64,000 nucleotides of DNA from Symbiodinium natans (lineage: Eukaryota > Sar > Dinophyceae > Suessiales > Symbiodiniaceae): assembly GCA_905221605.1 (NCBI GenBank), contig CAJNDS010002723.1, forward strand, positions 1,097,316 through 1,161,315, in the 5' to 3' direction. Position numbers and translations under genes: made by a program. The notes under the pieces were generated by a model, which saw only the letters and a program-made list of their open reading frames with translations, was not told the origin of the DNA and did no database searches. Each line of letters starts with the position of its first letter. Within the stretch, counting starts at the first letter, position 1. Positions 40,624 through 49,654 of this stretch are shown piece by piece.

Positions 40624-40712
40624 AGGGTGCATACAGACGCCGAGCGTCCTGCCATGACATTCCGAAGCACTACAGTTTTTATTGGTGACACCTCTTCAAG
40701 GTTCTCGGTGCT
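40624..40712 (+). CDS. Exon candidate with good splice edges
   Basis: GAGCTTCTTCAG precedes VHTDAERPAMTFRSTTVFIG then DTSS, ending TCAAG|GTTCTC. Probably downstream exon of the gene at 40190. Unrecognised. Confidence 0.45.
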
Positions 40713-40876
40713 CTTGGCTTAGGTTTTAGGAGCCCCCTAAACCCTTAAACCCTAAACCCTAATTAAACCCTGCCCTAGATGTCACACGAACCACGATGGT
40801 TCCCGGCGGAGTGATCCCAGAGGGGGTCTGCTAGGCGGGTGGCAACAGAAAAACTCCTTGCCCTAAACCCGCGCAG

Positions 40877-41360
40877 CCACGAGTCATCGCGATGTCTGAG
40901 GCCTTCTCCGAGATTTTCCATCGAGTCATCGCCGTCGATGCATCCGAGGTGCCAGCGCTGGGAGGGCTGTCTCAGACGGATCTGGTGGGTTTAGGGTTTA
41001 GGGTTTAGGGATAGACTCCCAAATAGTAGGAGCCCCTTGCAATAAGGACCCCAAAAAGGTATCCCTGGTTTCGGAAACCTCCCATGGCCCCTACTATTTT
41101 CTTAAGAACCCCAAAGAAAGAACAACATATTCTTCTCTTCCTTCTAAGGGCAATATGGGGATTAGTATCTTGTGTTGTTTGGAGGTTCTTAGTGTTTTCG
41201 GCTTTGGGGTCTACGTAGGCATTGTCGGCTTACGTTCAAGCTTTCACAAGCCTTGCTTTCCCAGACAAAGCTTCATCCTCTGATATCAAGGTTTAGGGTT
41301 TAGCATTTAGGGTTTAGAGACTGCTAGTCGTTCTTGAGGTCTAGGGTTGAGGTTACCCTG

Positions 41361-41404
<44 letters not shown>

Positions 41405-42346
41405 CAAAAAAAAAGAGACAATCCTTATGAGTCGTACCTCCCAAAATGGGTGGGCACACCTTTATAGACCACCCAAAAGACCATCATCCCAACTGCATGA
41501 AAGCCCTTCACACACACACACACGCTCAACACCTTGTCAGGAAGGTCTTCAAGGTTTTAGGGTTCAGGGTCCCTAAGCCCTAAACCCTAAATTCTTTTCA
41601 GGGTTCAGGGGGTTGAGGTGTTCCTGGGCCTGAACAGCCAGCACAACCGCGATCGCGAGAGCCTCAGAGCCTTGCGAACCAGAGCCCTTGCAGAGCTAGA
41701 AGTATTAGGGCTTAGGGTTTAGGGTTTAGGGTTTTAGGGTTTTAGGGCTTAGGATCACGGGTGAAGGTTGGGATGTTTCCCCTTGTGCTAGCAGTCCTTA
41801 AGAGGGATGATACTAGGGGGGGGGGGGGGGCACGGGGGTGGTCCTCGAATCCCAATTAATTACTGAGAGTATAGGGGGGAACATGCCAAGGTGAAGGTAT
41901 GGTAGAGCAAAGTGTCCCAGGCTCGAACATCCTCTACGTTCACTTGCACAGCCGCATGGACGGGCTCCGGCGGTTGCGCCTGCGCCCCCGGTGCTGGAGT
42001 TGGCTTCCTCTTTCTAGGTAGGCCCTTGGGACATTTTGTGTTTTCCCTTATTTGGGTTTAAGAGGATCATATTCAGGAATATTTTTTCAGAGGGTTTTGG
42101 GGATCATCCTAGCTTTGCACTGGCACGGCAGGCAAGAAAGAACAAGGGGAATGAACACAAAGGGAGAGGGGTGCAGGCTTTAGGACACTACACCTGGATG
42201 TGTTGTGTGTTTTTGCAGATTCGGCGCTCTGCTTGCAGACAAGTGCTGGCTTCAATGTGCACGATGCTTTCTGGCACATGGGCGTACCCTACACGGGGCC
42301 CTTAGAAGGATCCCCGAATTTCCGGAAGCCTCTGCGTAGGTGAACG
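40877..42346 (+). CDS. Multi-exon gene with telomeric splice edges, unrecognised
   Basis: Exons inferred: 40877-40984 (PRVIAMSEAFSEIFHRVIAV...SQTDL; acceptor CCCTAAACCCGCGCAG, donor CTG|GTGGGTTTAGGG), about 41264-41289 (donor ATCAAG|GTTTAGGG), about 41602-41699 (VEVFLGLNSQHNRDRESLRA), 41754-41766 plus 41897-42017 split by a family A element (GSNILYVHLHSRMDGLRRLR), about 42113 on after a family K element, and a terminal exon about 42221-42346 (after TGTGTTTTTGCAG; SAGFNVHDAFWHMGVPYTGP). Phases of the first three and across the A element agree; the last joins are less certain. No family recognised. Confidence 0.5.
41008..41200. mobile_element. Family F (reverse) followed by family B remnant
   Basis: GACTCCCAAATAGTAGGAGC to GGTTTCGGAAACCTCCCATG is a family F copy in reverse; CTACTATTTTCTTAAGAACC at 41092 starts a family B copy whose right end GGTTCTTAGTGTTTTC is degenerate. 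Both lie in one intron. Confidence 0.6.
41363..41401. repeat. 39-nt C homopolymer
   Basis: Uninterrupted C run, followed after TCCC by an A run; length may be unstable or affected by assembly. Confidence 0.9.
41768..41889. mobile_element. Family A element as GT-AG intron, 8-bp duplication GGTGAAGG
   Basis: Exact GGTGAAGG at 41760-41767 and 41890-41897. Ends TTGGGATGTTTCCCC and GGGGGAACATGCCAA. The last G of the left copy plus the element's T gives GT, and GAAG of the right copy gives AG: intron 41767-41896, restoring GGT GAA GGT ATG in frame. Confidence 0.8.
42018..42108. mobile_element. Family K element, duplication CTAG
   Basis: CTAG flanks at 42014-42017 and 42109-42112. The element begins GTAGGCCCTTGGGAC, so the 5' splice site would be its first two bases. 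Confidence 0.65.
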
Positions 42347-42569
42347 TGACCCTTGCCACGAGAAAACACGTGGGTGAGGATTCCGTTAAGGGGTAGAAGG
42401 AGGGAAGGGACCCTTAATCTTATTCCCCTATATAACACCTATAGAACTATAACTATATATATATATACATACCTAAAATAGCCCCTATATACACCTGAGA
42501 AGCCCCTCAATAACCTCTAATAACCCCTAAGGTCCCTCATAAGGGTCCCTCCAGTAGTCCCTTGATTCA

Positions 42570-42785
42570 GAGGCCAGGGTACGCCTGCCCACTTGACGCC
42601 TTCCGAGGCCGGAATAGCGTGCGCAACCCAGGTTCTTGGGGCGCTCTCAGTGCTTGGGAAGGCTTGGGTGCGTATCTACGGATGTTCCTGCTTATATTAA
42701 CAGTCTTAAGAGGGATGATAGTACCCCCAGTACCCCATACTATAGTCCCTCTTAAGGACTGTTAGTATGAGTGGGAACATCCCAA
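42570..42785 (+). CDS. Exon candidate followed by a family A element
   Basis: After CAGAG a frame reads PGYACPLDAFRGRNSVRNPG then SWGALSAWEGLGAYLR to about 42676; the element (GGATGTTCCTGCTTATATTA to GTGGGAACATCCCAA) spans about 42678-42785 with strong inner arms CAGTCTTAAGAGGGA/TCCCTCTTAAGGACTG. Confidence 0.45.
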
Positions 42786-42874
42786 AGCCAACCACACACA
42801 CACACACACCTTGAACGTGGTCTACTCTTTGGGGGTGCAGACTTCATCGCTTTGCCGCCCTGTGACGTAGTGAG

Positions 42875-42990
42875 GTGCAAGTGGCCATGGTAGATGCCGA
42901 GCACGAGTACACTTCGGCTGCTTGTCTCCATTCAAGGCACTGGGCCGCTCTGGCCCGCCCTACGGGCTCAGTGCTTGCAGTGCGCATATT
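42875..42990 (+). CDS. Exon candidate
   Basis: After GTGACGTAGTGAG a frame reads VQVAMVDAEHEYTSAACLHS then RHWAALARPTGSVLAVRI before AT-rich intron-like DNA. Unrecognised. Confidence 0.4.
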
Positions 42991-43014
42991 GACATTTTTA
43001 CGCATTGCACGCAT

Positions 43015-43275
43015 ATGTGTATATATGTATATAATGCTTATTTATGCATGTGTTTATTCTCGCTGGCACATACATGCATGTTCATGTACGTATACATCTG
43101 TATGTATCTGTACATATCTGTAAATATCTGTATATGTCTGTATATATCTGTATATATACATATGTTTGTATATAAATGCATGTATATATATATATATATA
43201 TGTATGTATTTATTGCGCATACACATACATACATACATACATACACACATACATACATACATACATACGCATTCA
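43015..43275. repeat. TA/TATG/CATA low-complexity block
   Basis: TGTATATA runs, TATCTGTA repeats and (CATA)n. Open frames on both strands here are artefacts. Confidence 0.9.
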
Positions 43276-43285
43276 TTCATGTGTA

Positions 43286-43385
43286 GCAAGGGGCCGGCCA
43301 TCTAGGATTTCAGGAGGCCTTTGGAAGTGGCTCGGGGGATCGGAGTTCGTTTTTCTTTTCATTCCTACACCTAAAGGGTTCAGGT
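43286..43385 (+). CDS. Exon candidate
   Basis: Reads ARGRPSRISGGLWKWLGGSE then FVFLFIPTPKGFRF into a telomere-like tract. Confidence 0.35.
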
Positions 43386-43462
43386 TTAGGGTTTGGGGCT
43401 TAAGGTCAAATACCTAAACCCTAAACCGCGGGTGGCGAAAAATAGACCTAAAATTTGATGTA

Positions 43463-43726
43463 ATGAAATTTTCTGCTGCGTGTGATGATGTTGTCGCATT
43501 TCTCCAGTGTGGAACTGCAGTCTCCTTACCCGGTTACTCCGACAGCGTGACATCTTGTTCGTTGGCTGCATACACTCTCCTACTCTTCAATGCTCCTTGC
43601 AAGGGGCCTCTCTTCTACGACTCTCCTTTTAAGGGGCTTCTACTCTTCGATTCTCCCTTTGGAAGGGCGGAGAACTTCAACCATCTCAAAACCGATGTCT
43701 CTCGAATCTGTTGGCCTCCTTCCTGA
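43463..43726 (+). CDS. 87-codon open frame with internal repeat
   Basis: ATG at 43463, stop TGA at 43724-43726. Begins MKFSAACDDVVAFLQCGTAV; the middle has related segments GPLFYDSPFKG and GLLLFDSPFGR. Unrecognised. Confidence 0.35.
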   Translation: MKFSAACDDVVAFLQCGTAVSLPGYSDSVTSCSLAAYTLLLFNAPCKGPLFYDSPFKGLLLFDSPFGRAENFNHLKTDVSRICWPPS

Positions 43727-43835
43727 GGTTTCCCAAGCAGCTTCTAGCCGCTTGCGGGATAGCTCTCCCTTCACACAATGTAGCAGATAAAGTTTAGGGT
43801 TTAGGGTTTAGGAAGTTTATTCTTCTTATACTCAC

Positions 43836-43979
43836 CTGTTCAAGACCCAAGAGCATAGCTCGACCATTTACGGAGTGTTCCGTCTTAGCTCGGTTGATGG
43901 CAGCCACTTTTGTCCAGAAACTGGACCCCCCCACCCTAAACCCAACTTCCGTATCTTGACGGATGTTGAGAGCAGCTCT
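43836..43979 (-). CDS. Minus-strand gene, two exons
   Basis: Minus exon 43979-43947 (ELLSTSVKIR, acceptor GGGTACAG, donor CGGAA|GTTGGGTTTAGGG) joins in phase to exon 43920-43836 (FWTKVAAINRAKTEHSVNGR then AMLLGLEQ, acceptor GGGTCCAG, canonical donor CAG|GTGAGT). The intron is essentially a telomere-like tract. Product unrecognised. Confidence 0.5.
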
Positions 43980-44196
43980 CTGTACCCTAAACCCTAACCC
44001 TAAACCCTAAACCCTAAACCCCAAACTCTAGGGGGGGAGGGGGGGGGGGCGGGGGGCCTGATTCTCAGGTTCTTCGGGACACCTCCCAGCTTCTAGACAA
44101 CTTCAGGCCGGACCCTCTTCTTCGGTGCAGGGTGCACAGGGTTTAGGATTTAGGGTGTAGGTCTAGTGTTTAGGGTTTAGGGTTTAGGGTTTAGGG

Positions 44197-44545
44197 TTCT
44201 GCTGCCCAAGCGGATAGTACCCAGTCGTGGCCTGATACCCGTTAAAGGCGTGAGGTTCCCTTCTTCTACGCTCGCTGCAACCAAACCGGGAGCCTTTTTG
44301 GGATTTGGAGTTTTTCGGTGTTTAAAAGGATCAGATTTGGGAGTACTGTTCAGATTCCTAGGGTTTCACACGTCAACCTAGGTAGAAGGTCCTAATCAGA
44401 TGTATGTCTGCCAGAGACCTTTAAGATCCTGTGTTTCAGTTGCCCAAAGAGTGCCGTGTTCCTCATCAGGGGGTTGAAGTACCTGATCTTCGATGACTTT
44501 GGCACCAACAGCGGCGTTGCCCGGGTGCCTCACCACAACTTGTAC
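44197..44545 (+). CDS. Two exons around a family K element
   Basis: 44197-44289 reads LPKRIVPSRGLIPVKGVRFP then SSTLAATKPG. After GATCCTGTGTTTCAG, 44440-44543 reads CPKSAVFLIRGLKYLIFDDF then GTNSGVARVPHHNLYP into a CCCTAAA tract. Strong coding look, family not recognised. Confidence 0.5.
44289..44400. mobile_element. Family K element
   Basis: GGGAGCCTTTTTGGGATTTG, GTGTTTAAAAGGATCAGATT and CAACCTAGGTAGAAGG correspond to family K blocks; diverged. Confidence 0.5.
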
Positions 44546-44650
44546 CCTAAACCCTTTTCCCCAGACCCCAAACCCTAAACCCTAGACCCTAAACCTTCGA
44601 CCCTTCGGATCAGCTGGTTTCTTGGGATGTTGCCCTGTAGTTTCAGTGCT

Positions 44651-44718
44651 GCTGACGAGTTGGTCCCGATGAAGTGCTGGTTAACAGTGCAGTTGTGCCC
44701 AAACCCGAGCTTGAGGAG
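44651..44718 (+). CDS. Exon candidate with a paralogous segment at 63.58 kb
   Basis: After TGTAGTTTCAG; ends GAGGAG|GTGGGGTTTAGGG. One frame reads GPDEVLVNSAVVPKPELEE, another ADELVPMKCWLTVQLCPNPS. TGGTCCCGATGAAGTGCTGG is near-identical to TGGTCCCGATGATGTGCTGG at 63577. Confidence 0.4.
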
Positions 44719-44837
44719 GTGGGGTTTAGGGTTTAGGGGTTAGGGGTTAGGGGGGGGTTTAGGGTGTGGGGTGTCTCTGTGGCACTTGGGGTCTCCTTCT
44801 TGTTCTGGGAGGTGGAGTTTGGGGTCTCCGTCGGGTG

Positions 44838-45028
44838 TCCGCGGCTGGATCCTTTGATTACGAGGGGCTCAGGTATCCAACAAAGGGTTTTCATGTCATG
44901 GCCCCCGCTCAGCCGCAAAAGACTTGGCAAAAACCAGCCTCACAGCTTCTGCATCGTGGCTGACGCTGCGAATGTCTCCTTTGCTGAAGCCTTCCCACAA
45001 CTTCCAACTCACGCACCCCAAACCCTGA
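44838..45028 (+). CDS. Exon candidate, reading frame ambiguous
   Basis: Two frames are open: DYEGLRYPTKGFHVMAPAQP (stopping about 44962) and DPLITRGSGIQQRVFMSWPP then NQPHSFCIVADAANVSFAEA (open to 45028). The segment is bounded by telomere-like tracts. Confidence 0.35.
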
Positions 45029-45074
45029 ACCCTAAACCCAAACCCTAAACCGGCGCACTGCACACTCCAGGCCA

Positions 45075-45360
45075 TCAGAGAATTCGTTCAAGTGGGCGAC
45101 TTGCAAGTTGTCGGCGGCGTCCGGACCCCAGAGCTCACGAGCAGCCTGTGTGGGTTTACGTGGATCACATTCTGGGAATGTTCATCACTTGGTAGCCCAG
45201 TGGTATCCGGTTCTAGGTTTATTATCAAGTAGCCAACCTTTAACAAGGGTACCCTTATTATAATCTGGTTTCTGGGCTACCAAGATCAGCCCCCAGTCTA
45301 TGCCCCACTGTGTTTGCAGGACTCAAGGTCATCGCAACGAGACGCAAGAACTGTAGCTGA
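45075..45360 (+). CDS. Exon pair split by a family D element, C-terminal
   Basis: A frame reading RAHEQPVWVYVDHILGM continues after removing the intron 45180-45289 (GT-AG) as PQSMPHCVCRTQGHRNETQE to TAG at 45358-45360. Simple deletion of the element plus ATCA also keeps this frame. Unrecognised. Confidence 0.45.
45188..45284. mobile_element. Family D TIR element, duplication ATCA
   Basis: CTTGGTAGCCCAGTGG and TTTCTGGGCTACCAAG; ATCA at 45184-45187 and 45285-45288. Inner AAGGGTACCCTTATTATAAT is shared with the other D copies. Confidence 0.8.
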
Positions 45361-45475
45361 TAAGACATTAGCATCAGGCTAGCCCGAATGCACCCCGCCT
45401 CCCTCACAAATGCCACAATCAGGAAGGTTTAAGATAGCTTCAAGCTGTCAAAGCTACCAGCCCTAAAACCAGTTT

Positions 45476-45570
45476 GCATACATATACACATGTACATACA
45501 TATGCAGACGTATGCACACACATATGCACATACACATATGCGTATACACATATGCATATACACATATGTA
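45476..45570. repeat. CATATGCACATA microsatellite
   Basis: Degenerate CATA/CATATG repeats. Confidence 0.9.
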
Positions 45571-45629
45571 TTAGAGAAGCGAGTGACATATTGTTCCGAC
45601 CTCAGGAGCCTAAGTGAGGGGATCTCGCC

Positions 45630-45728
45630 ATGGCGTTGAGCTTGCGGCGCATGCTTCCTTCCGTGCACCGGGCGTCCCGGCCTCTGCTCCGGAGCCTGGC
45701 AGCAGCCCCCAGCCACTGGGCTTTTTTA
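45630..45728 (+). CDS. First exon with likely organelle-targeting peptide
   Basis: ATG at 45630 in CGCCATGG opens MALSLRRMLPSVHRASRPLL then RSLAAAPSHW: many Arg, no acidic residues, hydrophobic face, as in mitochondrial presequences. It ends near TTTTTTACG|GTTTAGGG, a telomere-like donor. The mature protein must follow; 45781-45999 is an open frame beginning ASGGEGRDPNPPEALY, and 45838 follows an acceptor CCGCTGCAG, but the join is not resolved. Confidence 0.5.
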
Positions 45729-46200
45729 CGGTTTAGGGTTTAGGGTTTAGGGTTTAGGGTTTAGGGTTTAGGGTTTAGGGTTGGCATCCGGAGGGGAAGG
45801 AAGAGACCCAAACCCCCCTGAAGCCCTATACCGCTGCAGTTGTTTGTTCCTTTTGAGGGTGAGGCTGGGCTCGCTGAGCATCGGGGCTTTGGGTCTTAGG
45901 GTGCGCGAGTTGGCGTTTGATGGTGTTGGGAGACTTCGGTCATGTTGGAAGGCAAAGGCTGTTGGCTTCTGGGAGGTTGCTTGCTGTCGGAGTCCTTAGG
46001 GTCTTCCGGAAAAATCGAGGTGCGGTAGAGAGTTGCAACGAGCTCCCATCCAAAATGTTTGCCTCTTTGCCAGCTTGGGGATTAGCGCGTTGAATTCTGA
46101 GTTCTGTGACGAGGGCTCTTGACTCAAAAAAGCCTAGCCGTCCTCAACGCACACTTTCAGGTCTTTGTAAGGCAACGCTGCAGAAATCGCAGTAGTAAAG

Positions 46201-46312
46201 TACCTCGGTTGGGGCGCAAGAGAGCATGGAAGCTTTCAAGGCCCACCTCCACCGCCGACGGAATCCCTGCAACCAGATCGCATGTGTCGGACTTCTGGTT
46301 GCTAGGGCTTAG
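46201..46312 (+). CDS. Exon candidate
   Basis: Frame reads SVGAQESMEAFKAHLHRRRN then PCNQIACVGLLVARA and TAG. Other frames open (VFVRQRCRNRSSKVPRLGRK). Could belong to the gene starting 45630. Confidence 0.35.
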
Positions 46313-46491
46313 GGCTTCGGGTTTAGGCTTTAGGGTTTATGTTTTAGGGTTTTGGGTTTAGGGCTCAAAAGGGTTTTGGGTTTAAGGCTGTGGTTCCATG
46401 GCAGGTGTTTGTGTTCGGCTTTGTGGAGTTTGCAAAACCCTAAACCCTAAACCCTAAACTTTGCGCGCACGCATGTGTCCTTCTGATGCAG

Positions 46492-46796
46492 AAGCTGCCC
46501 AACAACCGGCGGGATTGCAAAAAAAGTGTACCCGTTAAGGGAGTACATAGGGCCCTACTTCCCTCATTCCCTACTAAGAACCAGCCAGAAAAGTGGGGTG
46601 CGCCTGTTGGTCCAAATTTCAACAACAAGAACAAGACCTCGAGACTGTATGCCCACTGGAGATCTTCAGATCCAGGCATTGTTGATTCAAGGCCCGTCCC
46701 TAAATCCTACGGTCGTACACCCTTGTCGCGCAAAGGAAGCCCCAAGCGCCTAAAGTCTACCGCCAGCGCCTTCTGGATGGAGGGGAAGAGGCGCAG
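46492..46796 (+). CDS. Two exons with a 51-nt family E-derived intron
   Basis: Exon 46492-46527 (after TCCTTCTGATGCAG; KLPNNRRDCKKS) and exon 46579-46796 (NQPEKWGAPVGPNFNNKNKT, later KSYGRTPLSRKGSPKRLKST), ending GGCGCAG|GTTTAGGG. The intron 46528-46578 runs from GTACCCG to CTACTAAG; its length is a multiple of three and lacks stops, so retention would also be readable. Basic C-terminal half; unrecognised. Confidence 0.5.
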
Positions 46797-46842
46797 GTTT
46801 AGGGTTTAGGGGGTCATGGGGATTTTGGGGGTGGTTCACCCA

Positions 46843-46940
46843 GAGAGCCCCACACCCCTTAATTGCGGAGCAGACAACTTAGCTCATTAGAAGAGTCCCC
46901 GTCTAGTTAAGGTTCACAATTACTGCCAGCTTGTAAGGGG
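46843..46940. mobile_element. Family C element, degenerate
   Basis: CCCAGAGAGCCCCACACCCC and TTAATTGCGG at the left; right arm diverged. Confidence 0.5.
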
Positions 46941-47151
46941 TTTGGGCATAGAGTTGTGGGGTGTTTTGGGCGTTCCATTAAGGGTGTCTTAATAACAGCC
47001 TGCCACCACTTGCGGATCCGTGCGAGTGGCGGGCATCCAGACAGTACCATAGCTCAAGAATTTTGGGTTTAGAGCTTAGAGTTTAGGGTTTAGGGTCATC
47101 TGGCCTATGCTTCCCGTTGCAGCTAGCTTCAGAGAGCCTCCTTAGCGCCAG

Positions 47152-48027
47152 GTCTTGACCGAAGCAGAGAAGCAGGAGAAGGACGAAATCATCAAGGACC
47201 TAACCAGGCCTTCTTGCGCACACTGCTTGCACGCTTCCTGAGACATCCCCGGGATGGCCTCATGGCCTTCGGGTTTTTTCTGGGGTAGGTGGCCCCTAGA
47301 TGGTGTTGCTCAATTTCCGTAGCACTTGGACCACTGTTTGGGATCCATGCCGGCCTAGTAGAAGCGCAGAAAAGTCCTGCAGCATTTTTGTTTTCAATGC
47401 ACTCTGCCCGCCAGGCGACTGAGTGGTCCTTTGGCGGACGAGGATGGAAACGTGCCCACAGGAGAAGACCGGCCCATTGCTATTGAAGTAGATGGGCCGT
47501 CCCACTTCTATGCAAACTCGAAGCGCTACACTGCTTACACAAAGCTGAAGCACCGACTTCTCACAAGAATGGGCTACAAAGTGCTGCATGTTCCGTACTA
47601 CGAGTGGAGATCTCTGCGGGGCGCAGTGGAGAGAGAGGACTACATGCGGAAGAAGCTGAAAGAAGAGCCCACGGAGTGGTTGGATCCGGAAGACGAGAAG
47701 TACTACACGCAGGGACCGGATGAAGGTGAGGATGAGTTCTCGGTGAAGCCGGAGGCATCGACCCATACTAGCAAGCCCGACACTGCTGCCTGGCCGGCCA
47801 CCCCGAACCCCCCGCCGCCGCGGCAAGCGCAGCCACAACCGACCCCCTCCCAGCCTTCTCAGGCTTCACAGCCGCCTCCTCCGCCAACCACGGCCATGCC
47901 CCCGACACCCCCTGCACCACCACAGCCTCCCCGACCGAAGTCGACGCCACCCCAACCACCCGGTCCACCACAGCCACCGCCAGGCTCCGAGGCATTCCCG
48001 TCATATCCCAAACCACCACGGAAGTGA
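47152..48027 (+). CDS. RAP-domain protein, C-terminal exons
   Basis: Exon 47152-47207 ([18 protein letters not shown], a charged helix) joins in phase by a GC-AG intron (ACCAG|GCCTTC to CGCCAG|GCGACT) to the terminal exon 47415-48027, stop TGA at 48025. The latter holds a RAP domain: [39 protein letters not shown] and YEW, about 60 residues with the endonuclease-like EVDGPSHF and VP..EW landmarks. RAP proteins act in organelle RNA metabolism, usually after helical repeats, and the domain is usually C-terminal. Here about 115 residues follow it, the last 85 or so very rich in proline and glutamine. Upstream repeats were not located. TTG at 47431 is not the start. Confidence 0.85.
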
Positions 48028-48448
48028 GCAAGGGAAACAAAGCAGGTCTAAGTAACAACCGTAGCTCCCGTCTCTTGCACGTTGCCTTGTCGAGCGGACT
48101 TATAGAACCCTTGGAGGCTGGCAGCGTTCAGGAAAAAGGCTGCTTTGGCCAGCGTACACTAGGCCAGGGTTTAGGGTTTAGGGATGTTTGTTAGCAGCCT
48201 CCAAAGTCCGTTGCTCAAAAGAGTTTAGGGTTTAGGGTTTGGTGGTTTTGTTGCCCTCTTCGATTTTGGTTCGCTGGGGCTGACAATCGGACGACTGCTC
48301 CAGCTGCGAGCGTTCCATGGACATCCCACCAGTTGCTTTTGAATGCACCCCTAGGGTTTAGGGACTACGTAGGGCCTACGGTTTATAGGGTTTAGGGGGG
48401 GGGGGGGGGGTTTCCGGGTGTTGGGGTTCAGGGTTAGGGGTTTAGGTT

Positions 48449-48612
48449 CAGTGAAGTCAAGCGCCTGGCAAACAGCGGCGCGATCAGCGAATGCAGCCCT
48501 GTGTCCCTTGAGCAGAGCCATCTCATTTGCGTGGGCTTCGGGCTTTAGGGTGTCTGGGCTTCCGGGTTGTGAAGCTGGTTGACACATGATCCCCATTCCC
48601 CATGCAGTTTGC
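48449..48612 (-). CDS. Minus-strand exon candidate
   Basis: Minus frame reads QPGSPDTLKPEAHANEMALL then KGHRAAFADRAAVCQALDFT and meets a degenerate CCTAAACCCC... tract. Convergent with the RAP gene. Unrecognised. Confidence 0.4.
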
Positions 48613-48649
48613 ATTTTAACCCGCCCACTTTATCAATGCGCCATCAGCT

Positions 48650-48782
48650 GCTTGTCATCTCAAGCGATGCCCCTAGCTCTTGAAACCCGGAGGGGGGAGA
48701 TTGTATGGCTTTCGAAAACTAACACATCAATCCAAACAAGGGCGGTAACGCATGTCTTTGAGGTTTCCCGTCGTGCCCAAAC
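48650..48782 (+). CDS. Exon candidate
   Basis: LSSQAMPLALETRRGEIVWL then SKTNTSIQTRAVTHVFEVSR into a CCCTAAA tract. Overlaps minus-strand open frames. Confidence 0.3.
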
Positions 48783-48984
48783 CCTAAACCAGCCCAAAGC
48801 CCTAAACCAGCCATAAACCCTAAACCCCTATAGAACCGACTCCGACCAATGAACCTTGCCGGCCCTGTGCGAGAGTGAGCGACTAAACCCCTCTCCACCC
48901 CCAACACTCTGCAAAGTTACAACTCCAGCTGACAAGGTCGGGTTACAGCCTCCCTGGAGCTTCAACAACGAGGCTCGGAGTCAC

Positions 48985-49105
48985 CTCGACCTAACTAGGG
49001 CTTACCTCGGACTATGGCTGTTGCATGTTGATGTATGGGAAAAGAATAACGGCTTATCACTAGAAGATGAATATACATATACTGCAGAAGATGGTACATG
49101 TGAAA
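48985..49105 (+). CDS. Papain-like (C1A) cysteine protease, one internal exon
   Basis: Reads VWEKNNGLSLEDEYTYTAED then GTCE, matching the stretch of C1A peptidases that lies between the catalytic Cys helix and the catalytic His (aWeYlek.nGl..E..YpYta.dGtC). The exon ends GAAA|GTAAGT, a canonical donor. Neither the catalytic Cys nor the His is in this exon; the frame is open upstream to about 48856 but loses similarity before VWEK, and the CCMLM seen in another frame (about 49017) hints at a frameshift. Codons are unusually AT-rich (AAA, GAA, ATA, ACA). After the donor a 21-bp unit beginning CATTATGATCC is duplicated in tandem (about 49120-49161). Confidence 0.6.
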
Positions 49106-49190
49106 GTAAGTCATACACACATTATGATCCAATAGCAGCACATTATGATCCAATTGCAGGATTTAGTTGAGTTGAAGCACTCCATATGGG

Positions 49191-49299
49191 TAGTTCTCTA
49201 AATGAGGGTCCCTTCTGGGTGGGGGGGGGGGTGCTTTTTTTAAGGGTTCCGTTACTACACAAAGGCCCCAGAAACGGATCCTATTTTAGAGAACTCTCA
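49191..49299. mobile_element. TIR element, family N (single copy)
   Basis: AGTTCTCTAAATGAGGGTCC at the left and GGATCCTATTTTAGAGAACT at the right are inverted, with a G homopolymer inside. Confidence 0.65.
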
Positions 49300-49388
49300 G
49301 TTGACCTACAGTCTGCTGTGTTTTTGCCTAGCAATTCTGGGTAATTGCTACTAAGCTATATGCAAATCGAGTCCCGGGTAGTTTTTTC

Positions 49389-49471
49389 GAGTTTAAGGCT
49401 CGATCCTGCGAAACCTTCCTGGTTCGCAATGCGGAGTTCGTTACAGGCATCATGCAGGGAAGCGAATTCTC
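49389..49471 (+). CDS. Exon candidate
   Basis: After TTTTTTCGAG reads FKARSCETFLVRNAEFVTGI then MQGSEFS. LVRN.EFV.GI.. faintly recalls a segment of RNA polymerase largest subunits, too short to assign. Ends at a CCCTAAA tract. Confidence 0.4.
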
Positions 49472-49654
49472 AAACCCTAAACCCCAAACCCGAAACCCTA
49501 AACCCTAATTTCTGAAGTAGAAACAACTCGGAAACCTTCTAAAAGCCTAATAAACCCGGCAGACTCAGAACCCAAAGCCATCACCTTGACGTTCCTCCTG
49601 ATACTAACAGTCCTCAATCGGGATAGGGGGTAGGATAATCCCTATCTTTAGGGT

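Noticed and set aside
43038-43305. Tyr/Ile/Cys-rich open frames on both strands
   Set aside because: Translations of TATG/CATA low-complexity DNA.
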